Positions 18,718-25,988 of a stretch of DNA of 62,474 nucleotides are shown here, in pieces. A program made the position numbers and the translations under genes. The stretch is taken from NCBI GenBank assembly GCA_002069785.1, contig MWCA01000024.1, positions 1 to 62,474 on the forward strand. Reading direction: 5' to 3'. The stretch's first letter is position 1, and each line of letters opens with the position of its first letter. Source of the stretch: Lentisphaerae bacterium ADurb.Bin242 (GTDB taxonomy: Bacteria > Verrucomicrobiota > Lentisphaeria > Victivallales > UBA1829). The notes beneath the pieces are model-generated. The model was not told the origin of the DNA, did no database searches, and worked only from the letters and a program-made list of their open reading frames with translations.

Positions 18718-20163
18718 TTATCTTCGGGAAGAAACCGGTTCGACCAGGCCTTCTTCCAGCGAGCCGAACTCATTGTAATGCGAGGCGATCCGCATCCGTT
18801 TGGAATAGATGCACTCCCGGGGGAACAGTTCGCATTCGCCTCCGGCCCGGGCGGAACCGCAGGGGCCGTTCGCCATCCCCTTCGGACAGGTCTCCGGACA
18901 GACGAAATCGGTTTTCGGCAGGCGGCATGCCGGGCACGAGCGGCAGGAGACCAGCAGTTTTTTCGTGAGCCTTTTTTCGGAGGCCGGCATGGCGTCCGCA
19001 TGGGCGAAAAGCCGCCGGGCAAGACGGTGCTTGAAGAGTTCCAGCCCCTCAAAGGGAAGGAACTCGGCGGGACTCATCACCGGGGAGTCCGACGGCTGGG
19101 CGGAAGAGAAAAGACCCTCGAACTCATAAAAACGATAGGGATAGGGAGCCATGTCCAGACGAGCGTAATAATCGGAATAGGCGCTGCGCCACTCCTCGAA
19201 GGAACTGAACTCCGCGAGCGCTTCGGAAATGCGGTTGAGAAGGATGTTCACATGATCCGCCCGTTCAGCGCCGGCGATCTGGACCCCGCTGTATCCCAGG
19301 AACCGGGCGCCCGCGGCGTGGATTTGGATCCGGCGCCACTGGGCTGCCTCGAACTGCGCCAGAGAATGGGTCATCTCCCGCCGCAGCATGGCCTCCAGGT
19401 CGGGCGAAATATGGACGCCGGGCACCTTGCCGGAACAGATCTCCTCCGCGCGGTCCGGGGTCAGCATGAGAAAGCGCGCGATCGAAGGAAGGTGCATGGA
19501 CCTCCGCGCAAGGGACCAGCGCAGCTCCTGGAGCTTGAGCATATCCCAGCCGAACTGCGTGACGATGAAGGAGGCGCCCGCCCCGATCTTCCGCATCAGC
19601 TTGAAATACTGGGGAAAGACCGTGCCCGGAGTGTAGCGGTAGGGATTGACGGCGCATCCGGCCAGCAGAAGCGGATTGAATCTTTCCCGGACCGAACGGA
19701 TTGTGTGAACACTTTCCGTGTAAAGGCGGGACTGCACCTCCTTGAGCGTGTCGCCCGGCAGGCTGCCTCCGGATACAGCCAGGATGTTCCGGAATCCTTC
19801 ATGGGAGGCGTGGGCCAGGATTTTTTCGATTTCCTCTACTGTCCGGTCGCGTCCGCTGACACAGAGAAGGTGCTTGTCGCGGTCGGTCTTGCACAGGGCG
19901 GAAGCAAAACGGACGGTGTCCATTCCGTTGCCGGGTGCGGCGAGACGGTCGGTGAAAGCCAGAGCGGCGGGAAAATCCTGCTTGGCGGAGACCACATATT
20001 CGATTTCGGAGAAACGGGCTACAGCGTCGTCCAGGGAAAGGTTGTCCTGCGGCGGATTGATTTCGACCAGCAGTTGAAAAATGCCGTTGTCCAGTTTTTC
20101 CTTGAAACGGTTCCCCCGGGGACCGTCAAAATTCATTTCCAGCTGTATTCCGGATGGTTTCAT
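18718..20163 (-). CDS. Methylenetetrahydrofolate reductase with C-terminal MTHFR_C (MetV-like) domain
   Basis: A 481-residue protein. Residues about 25-310 form the MetF-type barrel (L-L-V-E-I-N-P-P near the N-terminus, V-S-G-G-S-L-P-G-D, F-I-V-T-Q-F-G-W). The C-terminal 100 residues carry a cysteine-rich MTHFR_C domain (C-R-S-C-P-A-C, C-P-E-T-C-P-K-G-M-A-N-G-P-C-G). In acetogens this domain belongs to MetV, a partner of MetF; here both parts are in one chain. The reaction is reduction of 5,10-methylene-THF to 5-methyl-THF, for methionine synthesis or a one-carbon pathway. In this anaerobe the electron donor could be ferredoxin or NAD(P)H. It is encoded nine bases after the hydrolase-like gene. 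Confidence 0.88.
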   Translation of the reverse strand: MKPSGIQLEMNFDGPRGNRFKEKLDNGIFQLLVEINPPQDNLSLDDAVARFSEIEYVVSAKQDFPAALAFTDRLAAPGNGMDTVRFASALCKTDRDKHLLCVSGRDRTVEEIEKILAHASHEGFRNILAVSGGSLPGDTLKEVQSRLYTESVHTIRSVRERFNPLLLAGCAVNPYRYTPGTVFPQYFKLMRKIGAGASFIVTQFGWDMLKLQELRWSLARRSMHLPSIARFLMLTPDRAEEICSGKVPGVHISPDLEAMLRREMTHSLAQFEAAQWRRIQIHAAGARFLGYSGVQIAGAERADHVNILLNRISEALAEFSSFEEWRSAYSDYYARLDMAPYPYRFYEFEGLFSSAQPSDSPVMSPAEFLPFEGLELFKHRLARRLFAHADAMPASEKRLTKKLLVSCRSCPACRLPKTDFVCPETCPKGMANGPCGSARAGGECELFPRECIYSKRMRIASHYNEFGSLEEGLVEPVSSRR

Positions 20164-20172
20164 GGATGATTC

Positions 20173-21030
20173 TCAAAGGTTGTTGCGGTTCAAAAAGTCG
20201 CGCATGATTTTTATGAGTTCGTCCGAAGCATCTTCCTGAAGGTAGCGCCCGGCTTTTGCCAACAGGTTCACTTCCGCATTCGGCAGATAACGGCGCCACG
20301 CATCGAGGGACCGGGCGGTGTAGAGCCAGTCCCGCATTCCCCAGATCAGGGTGACCGGCTTCGAACGGAACATCCACAGGCCGGTTTCGATCTCCAGCAT
20401 GACCAGCGCGGAATCCGCTTCGGGAACGATGGGAATATCCTTCATGAAACGGTAAACAGCCAGCCGCGCATTCCGGTCCTGCAACGGATACTCATAGGCT
20501 TCCACAACTTCCTTTTTGTATTTCATGAGATTGCCGACAAGGAAAATGCGCATGTCCACCACCAGCTTCGCCCCCAGCCACGGAAGACGGCAGATCCGGA
20601 AACGGAACGGGATCGAGTAGTCCGAAAACGCCATGCTGTTGAGAATGACCAGCGACGCGATCCGCTTCGGATGCCGGACCGCGTATCCCATGGCGGCCGT
20701 CCCGCCCCAGCCGTGAAGAACAAAAGTCATGTCTGTCAGGTTCAGCGCGGACAGGAAACTTTCCGTCAGGTTGATGTATCCGTTCAAGGTATAGTCGAAA
20801 GAGGCGGGCTTGTCGGAAAGGCCGAAGCCGGGAAGGTCGAAGGCGATGACCCGGTGGGTGGCGGAAAATTCCCGGATCAGCGCGCGGTAGGCGAAAGACC
20901 ACATCGGACAGGAGTGAAACAGGACGATGGGATTCCCCGCGCCCTCATCCACATAATGGATTCTGCATTTTTCCAATTCCATGTAGTGCCGCTTGAACGG
21001 GAAAAGCTTCTCAAGGGTTTCCTCTGTCAT
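20173..21030 (-). CDS. Alpha/beta-hydrolase fold protein without catalytic residues (haloalkane dehalogenase-like)
   Basis: A 285-residue protein aligned by eye with haloalkane dehalogenase/OleB-type hydrolases (W-S-F-A-Y-R, F-D-L-P-G-F-G-L-S-D-K-P, G-W-G-G, G-Y-A-V-R-H-P). The nucleophile position in the usual H-D-W-G-G is Gly107 (H-G-W-G-G), and the catalytic His in the usual G-H-F-L-Q-E-D is Arg262 (G-R-Y-L-Q-E-D). The oxyanion-hole H-G is H-S. It is therefore probably a binding or regulatory pseudoenzyme rather than a dehalogenase or esterase. It is the first gene of the operon with MTHFR, and a promoter lies just upstream. Confidence 0.85.
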   Translation of the reverse strand: MTEETLEKLFPFKRHYMELEKCRIHYVDEGAGNPIVLFHSCPMWSFAYRALIREFSATHRVIAFDLPGFGLSDKPASFDYTLNGYINLTESFLSALNLTDMTFVLHGWGGTAAMGYAVRHPKRIASLVILNSMAFSDYSIPFRFRICRLPWLGAKLVVDMRIFLVGNLMKYKKEVVEAYEYPLQDRNARLAVYRFMKDIPIVPEADSALVMLEIETGLWMFRSKPVTLIWGMRDWLYTARSLDAWRRYLPNAEVNLLAKAGRYLQEDASDELIKIMRDFLNRNNL

Positions 21031-21066
21031 TCTTTCTCCGCTTCCTGATTCATTGTCATGGATTAT

Positions 21067-21095
21067 ATAGTAGCATGAAAAAGGACGATTCTCAA
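21067..21095 (-). promoter_or_regulatory. Predicted promoter for the hydrolase-MTHFR-epimerase operon
   Basis: On the minus strand TTGAGA (21090-21095), a 17-base spacer and TACTAT (21067-21072). A TATAAT overlaps just downstream and could be an alternative -10. The leader is about 30 bases. Confidence 0.5.
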
Positions 21096-21126
21096 GCTGG
21101 ATTGAAGGATTTTTTCATAAAACGGC

Positions 21127-21157
21127 AAAAAAAGTTCCGCCCGGATTCCGGCGGTTC
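21127..21157 (-). terminator. Intrinsic terminator of the upstream DUF190/CYTH/thioredoxin-fold operon
   Basis: A GC-rich hairpin on the minus strand (CCGCCGG, short loop, CCGGGCGG) is directly followed by a run of seven T. It lies about ten bases beyond the stop of the thioredoxin-fold gene. Confidence 0.75.
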
Positions 21158-21165
21158 CGAAGCGT

Positions 21166-21618
21166 TCACAGACTTTTTCCGGCGGTGGCGGCGGTCGCCT
21201 CGAGTTTCCTGAAAAATTCTTTCGGCGTGACCTCCTGAAACCCGACCTGTTTGGCAAGGAGTCCTCCGCCTCCGGGTTCCACGATCACGACGGCGGGAAA
21301 ACGGTAGACCCCGTACCGGGCGGCAAGCTGCCGGTTCCGGTCCTCTTTCTCCTGCCCGAGACGGGAATATTTCGGGAAGTCCGCATTGTACAGCACATAT
21401 TTTTGGGCCGCGAGCCGCTTGAACTCGGACGTCTTGAACAGATCCCGCTCCAGCCGCCGGCCGGGTTCATTCCAGTCCGATCCGGAAAAAAAGATCAGGA
21501 TTTTCTTTTTCTCCTTGATCGCGTCCGCACGCGCGGTCCGGTAATTGTCATACCATTCGCCGCTGAAAACGGCAAAACCGAAGAAAAAAACAAGCAAAAT
21601 GACCGACCGGAATTTCAT
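21166..21618 (-). CDS. Exported thioredoxin-fold protein lacking the CxxC motif
   Basis: A 150-residue protein with an N-terminal signal peptide (V-I-L-L-V-F-F-F-G-F-A-V-F-S-G) and a thioredoxin_7-like fold. The cis-Pro is in Y-R-F-P-A-V-V-I-V. The active site expected after S-D-W is C-x-x-C, but here it is N-E-P-G (residues 50-53), so redox activity through this site is excluded. Its start overlaps the stop of the CYTH gene by four bases. It is probably periplasmic, with a structural or chaperone role. Confidence 0.82.
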   Translation of the reverse strand: MKFRSVILLVFFFGFAVFSGEWYDNYRTARADAIKEKKKILIFFSGSDWNEPGRRLERDLFKTSEFKRLAAQKYVLYNADFPKYSRLGQEKEDRNRQLAARYGVYRFPAVVIVEPGGGGLLAKQVGFQEVTPKEFFRKLEATAATAGKSL

Positions 21619-22100
21619 GATTCCTTTTTCCAGTTTTTATATGGATTCCGGAGAAGGGACGAATTGAAGTAACGGAACTCGCCGGTCACTTCCGGGCCCA
21701 GCCAGGGCGGCCTTTCAAAAGCCTGATCCGGGGTCCGGAGTTCCAGCTCGGCAACAATCAGACCCCGGTTGTCGCCCTCGAATTCGTCGATCTCCCAGCG
21801 GTTCCCCGCGTAATACACGATGTTGCGGTATTTCTCGACCCGGCTGCCGGAGCAGAAGTCCTCCAGAATAGCCTCCGCGTCGGCAAGAGGAATCCCGTAT
21901 TCGAATTCGCACCGGGAACAGCCCGAAACGGGTCCCTTCAAGGATAAGAATCCCTTCTCTCCCACGATCCGGACCCGGAACGTCGCCCGGGGATGCTCCA
22001 CGAAACGGGCATACGACTGCTTGTAAAAAGCCCGGGAGGAAACGGCGGAACGCCATGAATCATCCTTCAGCAAGAACTTGCGCTCGATTTCAATCGCCAT
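21615..22100 (-). CDS. CYTH domain protein (triphosphatase-like)
   Basis: A 161-residue protein. The ATG at 22100 was chosen because translation from it begins M-A-I-E-I-E-R-K-F-L, the defining ExExK motif of the CYTH/triphosphate tunnel metalloenzyme fold. Further tunnel residues appear in T-F-R-V-R-I, F-L-S-L-K-G, F-E-Y-G-I-P, W-E-I-D-E-F and V-A-E-L-E-L. Family members hydrolyse inorganic triphosphate or other phosphorylated substrates, and a few are adenylate cyclases. The prokaryotic short form is most often a tripolyphosphatase, which is my best guess. It lies between a DUF190 gene and the thioredoxin-fold gene. Confidence 0.9.
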   Translation of the reverse strand: MAIEIERKFLLKDDSWRSAVSSRAFYKQSYARFVEHPRATFRVRIVGEKGFLSLKGPVSGCSRCEFEYGIPLADAEAILEDFCSGSRVEKYRNIVYYAGNRWEIDEFEGDNRGLIVAELELRTPDQAFERPPWLGPEVTGEFRYFNSSLLRNPYKNWKKES

Positions 22101-22126
22101 CGTCCCGCTCCCCGCCGTTCGGCCTT

Positions 22127-22456
22127 TCAGGAAACACAAATATCCACCTCGTTCCGGCACAGGAGAAGTCCGGACATTTCCTTCTTCAGGAATCCGGAAA
22201 ACTCCTCGATCTTCTCCGGCTGGTCCACCATTTCCACGATCACGGGATGGGACATCCGGAGATTGAAGAATTCCGGAGCGACCACCGGATCGTTCATGTA
22301 GTATCCGCCGATCCCGCGAAGCACCGACGCTCCGGCCAGGCCGTGTTCGCAAGCCCGGCACACGATCCATTCGGCCGCTCCCTGCCCGTCCTTCATCCGG
22401 CCCTCCGGAACATAAACCCTCAGAAGCTGTGCTTTCGCGTCAAAAACCGATGACAT
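22127..22456 (-). CDS. DUF190 family protein
   Basis: A small soluble protein of 109 residues with the DUF190 (PF02641) pattern L-R-V-Y-V-P-E-G, G-L-A-G-A-S-V-L-R-G-I-G-G-Y and P-V-I-V-E-M-V-D. The fold resembles PII signalling proteins. DUF190 genes often neighbour fluoride exporters (CrcB), but none is seen here. The ligand and function are unknown. It lies 18 bases after the RdgC-like gene and is probably co-transcribed with it. Confidence 0.88.
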   Translation of the reverse strand: MSSVFDAKAQLLRVYVPEGRMKDGQGAAEWIVCRACEHGLAGASVLRGIGGYYMNDPVVAPEFFNLRMSHPVIVEMVDQPEKIEEFSGFLKKEMSGLLLCRNEVDICVS

Positions 22457-22474
22457 GTTTCATACTCCCCGTTT

Positions 22475-23569
22475 TTAGAAAGATTCGCGTTCGGAAGCCC
22501 ATTTGGTGATTTTGTCCAGAACACTTTTCTCCCCGGAAAGGATGTCGGAAGCAAATTTTTTGAAGTATTCCTCCAGCGCCTTCTGAAGGATGTTCAGGAA
22601 AATGACCCGCTCCTCGAAACGGGTATTGAGCTCCTGCGACTCGGTTTCGGGCAGCTTCAGGCCGGTCATGGTCAGCATGTCCGCGTCGAAGGCGAACGTC
22701 CACTTGTCGGCGTCTCCGCGCGCCAGCAGAATTTTGGCCTTCTTGAGTTTTTTCCCGACGGACAGCGCGGCCTTGGCTTCGGCGGACATCTGCGGGCAGC
22801 CTTTCTTCACCACGCTCTCGGAAGCGCCCGGAGCGTCGTCGGAGGCACATGCGAATGTCAGCGGACCCTCGATGATCAGGTGGAAGGTTCCCAGCTCCCC
22901 GACTTTGATTTTTCCCTCGGAAGTCTCGGAATAATACCAGAGCCAGGTCAGGAAATCGCGTCCGGGGACCGCCTCCCCGCCGGGGCGTCCGTTGAAGGAA
23001 AGCAGCGGCAGATCGGTCTCTCCGCGCTTGAAAAGTTTCAACATCAGTTCGCCGACGGTCAGGGGGATCGGTTCGATCTCCATGGCCTTGAGGAATGCCG
23101 CCGCAACCAGGTCGATGGCGTTGCGGGAGGCGCTTCCGATATACATCACGTTCTGCGCCATGTCGACCACGACCGGGATGGCGCCGATGGTCGGCGGCAT
23201 CTTCATGAGGTTGCGCTCGACGGCATCCTCCTTGATCCGGCGGCGTTCCGCCTTCGGAACCGAGATGGTGTTGTTGGCTTGCATGTAGGCCAGTTCCTCG
23301 CGGCGGCAGATCGCCTTCAGGAGCTGGGCGGGGATCTTCCGTTCCGCCTTGCGCAAATTCACGTAAAGATGGCCGCCGCAGAGGGAGGTCGTCTCGTTGA
23401 TCTCGCTTTCCAGAAGATGGCGGCCGCTGACCCAGCCGATGACCGGCTCGTCGCGGACGTCGTCCAGTTTGCCGGCGCTGTATTTCGCCAGTCTCGCCAG
23501 AAAATCCTTCGGCATTTTCTCGCTCAGGGAACAAAGGGTCAAAGCCGTGCTTCCGCTTTCAAAAGGCAT
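22475..23569 (-). CDS. RdgC-like recombination-associated protein
   Basis: A 364-residue protein with the layout of RdgC, a ring-shaped DNA-binding protein that restrains RecA in Proteobacteria. The recognisable stretch is V-I-G-W-V-S-G-R-H-L-L, then G-G-H-L-Y-V-N-L-R, K-I-P-A-Q-L-L and a long basic helix (K-A-E-R-R-R-I-K-E). The match is to the divergent form seen outside Proteobacteria, so the RecA-related role is inferred from family only. AAGGAG lies nine bases before the ATG. It is first in its operon, with a good promoter upstream. Confidence 0.65.
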   Translation of the reverse strand: MPFESGSTALTLCSLSEKMPKDFLARLAKYSAGKLDDVRDEPVIGWVSGRHLLESEINETTSLCGGHLYVNLRKAERKIPAQLLKAICRREELAYMQANNTISVPKAERRRIKEDAVERNLMKMPPTIGAIPVVVDMAQNVMYIGSASRNAIDLVAAAFLKAMEIEPIPLTVGELMLKLFKRGETDLPLLSFNGRPGGEAVPGRDFLTWLWYYSETSEGKIKVGELGTFHLIIEGPLTFACASDDAPGASESVVKKGCPQMSAEAKAALSVGKKLKKAKILLARGDADKWTFAFDADMLTMTGLKLPETESQELNTRFEERVIFLNILQKALEEYFKKFASDILSGEKSVLDKITKWASERESF

Positions 23570-23943
23570 AATTCCATACTCCTTCGGTCTAAGTCAGGCA
23601 TCCCGTGCAAAAAAGGGATGGAACCACGGGATTTCTCCGCTAATATAACCGATTCTTTCCGCTTTGCAAGTTTTGGGAAAAATGAATTTTTCAATGACCC
23701 GGGCAGCCCGCCGTTCCGGCTTTTTCCCGGACCCGGACCGGACCCTGTTTTTTGACGGAACGAGGGAGGAAAATCTGTGCGGGAGGAATCCGCGAATCCG
23801 GAATCCGTTCTCTTCCGCCCCGCGAAAAATTTTCAGTTTTTTCTCTAAAAAAAACTTTTTTCTGCATTGCAATTTTTCCCGGCGCGGTTAAATTGAAGGA
23901 TTTCCGACAATGAAAACCAATTAAAAAAGAAAGTTAAAGACTC
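23570..23943. other. Divergent intergenic region with promoters, triple AATCCG repeat and possible hairpin
   Basis: No gene is seen in these 374 bases. On the minus side lies the rdgC-like promoter. In the centre, AATCCG occurs three times within 23787-23809, flanked by complementary GCGGGaGGAA (from 23778) and TTCCgCCCCGC (to about 23823). Poly-A/T tracts follow (23824-23880). On the plus side a weak promoter may be formed by TTGCAA (23867-23872) and TTAAAT (23888-23893), 15 bases apart. Confidence 0.45.
23642..23669 (-). promoter_or_regulatory. Predicted promoter of the rdgC-like operon
   Basis: TTGCAA (23664-23669), a 16-base spacer and TATATT (23642-23647) on the minus strand. The leader to the ATG is about 65 bases. 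Confidence 0.6.
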
Positions 23944-25083
23944 ATGTTGGATTTCAAAAGGTTTATGAATGTGCCCGGAACGTTTGAAGCCGAAGGTTTT
24001 CAAAGTGCGACGCCCGGTGTAAAGGCAGTCTTTCTGTCCGGTCCCGGATATCAGGAAAAAGAAACTCGTATTTTTGCCTGGCATGCTCTTCCCGAAGGAG
24101 CTTCCAAAGATGCCAAAGTTCCCGGAATCGTCCTGGTCCACGGAGGAGGAGGAACAGCCTATGCCCCCTGGGTGAAAAAATGGACGGACCGCGGATTTGC
24201 CGCGATCGCGATCGATATGTTCGGCGGAGTGCCGGAAAAAGACGGCTCCTACAAAAATTTCTCTCCGGAGTCTCCCCGTCATGAGTTCTCGGGGCCCGGG
24301 CACGCCGGACAATTCGAAAATGTGGAGGAAGCGCCCGAAAACCAGTGGCCTTATCATGCGGTCGCCGCGATCATGACCGCCAACAGCTTTCTCGGCTCCC
24401 TCGAAGAAGTCGACGCCGGAAAAATCGGCCTGACCGGCATCTCCTGGGGCGGCTTCGCGGTCTCCCTGGCGGCCGGATACGATCCCCGTTTCAAGTTCGT
24501 CGTGCCCGTCTACGGCTGCGGCGGCTTCGAAACGCTTGCGCTGGTTCCCGGCGACACTTCCGTGAAAAACCTCAAAAAGTGGGTTTCCCTCTGGGATCCG
24601 AACAATACCCTTGCGGAAGCCAGAATGCCGATTCTCTGGATCAACGGGACCTCCGATGCCGCCTTCGACGTCCGGAACTGGAACAACTCCGCGAAACTTG
24701 CGCCCGACTCTTACCGCGCCCTGCGCGTGAACATGCCGCACGGACAACACGACGGCGAAGCGCCCGCCGAAATCCTGCCGTTCGCGAAAGCCGTCCTGTC
24801 CGGCAGTGAATTCCCCGGCTTCAAAAAGATCAAACTCAACGAAGAGACCGAACAGCTCGGCGCCAAGTGGAGTGCCGATGGCAAGATCAAGGATGCCTTT
24901 ATCGTCTGGACCCGGGCCTCCGGCTGCTGGAACGACTGTTTCTTCCGCACCTCTTCGGCCAAACTGAACCGTGAAAACGGAACGGTCATCGGGGATCTCC
25001 CCGCGAACTGGACCGCCGCGTATCTTTCGCTGGAAGGCGAAGACGGCTGCGTCTACACGTCGGAAATCTTCTTCAACGAGTGA
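23944..25083 (+). CDS. Acetylxylan-esterase/dienelactone-hydrolase-like alpha/beta hydrolase
   Basis: A 379-residue protein with no obvious signal peptide. The oxyanion-hole region is V-L-V-H-G-G-G-G near residue 65, the nucleophile Ser167 is in G-I-S-W-G-G, an acidic residue follows I-N-G-T-S-D, and the catalytic His is in P-H-G-Q-H-D. A beta-rich C-terminal extension of about 90 residues follows the hydrolase domain. The form resembles acetylxylan esterase or prolyl-oligopeptidase-like hydrolases that Lentisphaerota and Planctomycetes use on plant or mucosal glycans. The substrate is uncertain. It is followed after six bases by the trmH-family gene. Confidence 0.82.
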   Translation: MLDFKRFMNVPGTFEAEGFQSATPGVKAVFLSGPGYQEKETRIFAWHALPEGASKDAKVPGIVLVHGGGGTAYAPWVKKWTDRGFAAIAIDMFGGVPEKDGSYKNFSPESPRHEFSGPGHAGQFENVEEAPENQWPYHAVAAIMTANSFLGSLEEVDAGKIGLTGISWGGFAVSLAAGYDPRFKFVVPVYGCGGFETLALVPGDTSVKNLKKWVSLWDPNNTLAEARMPILWINGTSDAAFDVRNWNNSAKLAPDSYRALRVNMPHGQHDGEAPAEILPFAKAVLSGSEFPGFKKIKLNEETEQLGAKWSADGKIKDAFIVWTRASGCWNDCFFRTSSAKLNRENGTVIGDLPANWTAAYLSLEGEDGCVYTSEIFFNE

Positions 25084-25089
25084 TCCGTC

Positions 25090-25899
25090 ATGGGCGCCCT
25101 CCTGATCACAAGCGCCAAAAACCCGAAGGTGAAATATGCTCTTTCCCTCCGGGAGCGGCGCGAACGCGACCGGGAGGGAGTCACCCTGCTGGAGGGCTAC
25201 CGGGAACTCTCCCGGGCCCACGCACTGGGAATCAGAATCCGGGAATGCTTCTGCTGTCCGGCGCTGTATCTGGGCGGGAACGAGAATGCGCTTCTCGCCT
25301 CGATCGAAGCCTCCGGCGCGACTCTTTATGAGACCACCCCCGAAATCCTGTCCAAGCTGGCCTATCGGGAACGTCCCGAAGGCCTGATCGCCATCGCCGA
25401 AATGAAGAAGAAAGGGCTGGAGTCCATTCCCGTCCGGGAAAACGGACTGTATCTGGTGGCGGAAACCATCGAAAAACCCGGCAACCTGGGTTCGATCCTC
25501 CGCAGCGCCGACGCGGTCGATGCAACCGGCGTCATCCTCTGCAACCGTCAGACGGACCTCTTCAATCCGAACGTGATCCGCGCCAGCACCGGGGCGATTT
25601 TTTCGGTGCCGCTGGCGGAAACCTCCTCGGAGGAGGTCGCCGAATGGCTGCGGAAGAATCACATCCGGTCGCTGGCCGCGACCCCGCACACCGATCTCAT
25701 CTATACGGAAACCGACATGACATGCGCCACCGCGATCGTGGTCGGCGCGGAACAATACGGGCTTTCGGATTTCTGGATGAACGCGGCCGATACGAAAGTC
25801 GTCATTCCCATGCTGGGAAAGATGGATTCCCTGAATGTCGCCACGGCCGCCACCCTTCTTCTTTACGAAGCGGCCCGCCAGCGCAAGTGGAAACACTGA
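25090..25899 (+). CDS. SpoU/TrmH-family RNA 2'-O-methyltransferase
   Basis: A 269-residue SPOUT methyltransferase acting on rRNA or tRNA. The N-terminal substrate-binding domain begins S-A-K-N-P-K-V-K. The knotted SAM-binding part has motif 1 E-K-P-G-N-L-G-S-I-L-R-S-A-D-A, motif 2 G-A-E-Q-Y-G-L-S and motif 3 I-P-M-L-G-K-M-D-S-L-N-V-A-T-A. Motif 3 lies in the last 102 bases, which are duplicated at 27001-27102. The present 3' end may therefore have been supplied by the inserted island. The protein is intact, so function should be retained. Confidence 0.93.
   Translation: MGALLITSAKNPKVKYALSLRERRERDREGVTLLEGYRELSRAHALGIRIRECFCCPALYLGGNENALLASIEASGATLYETTPEILSKLAYRERPEGLIAIAEMKKKGLESIPVRENGLYLVAETIEKPGNLGSILRSADAVDATGVILCNRQTDLFNPNVIRASTGAIFSVPLAETSSEEVAEWLRKNHIRSLAATPHTDLIYTETDMTCATAIVVGAEQYGLSDFWMNAADTKVVIPMLGKMDSLNVATAATLLLYEAARQRKWKH
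25798..25899 (+). repeat. Duplicated trmH 3' end, copy 1 (att-like)
   Basis: The last 102 bases of the intact trmH-family gene. They match 27001-27102 with nine mismatches, all at third codon positions and all synonymous. Together the two copies flank the AT-rich island. Confidence 0.9.
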
Positions 25900-25910
25900 T
25901 TTCCTTTGTG

Positions 25911-25985
25911 ATGCAGTCCACTGGCTCTAATTATCACCTTGCAGTAAAATTAACTGAATCACAAGCCCAGGCTTATATGGAGTAA
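25911..25985 (+). pseudogene. Remnant of an unidentified gene (C-terminal tail)
   Basis: An open frame of 24 residues (M-Q-S-T-G-S-N-Y-H-L-A-V-K-L-T-E...) stops at 25985, three bases before the next ATG. It has AT-rich coding-like composition but no ribosome-binding site. It looks like the 3' end of a gene that was left behind when the island was formed or trimmed. The family is not recognised. Confidence 0.35.
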
Positions 25986-25988
25986 TTT

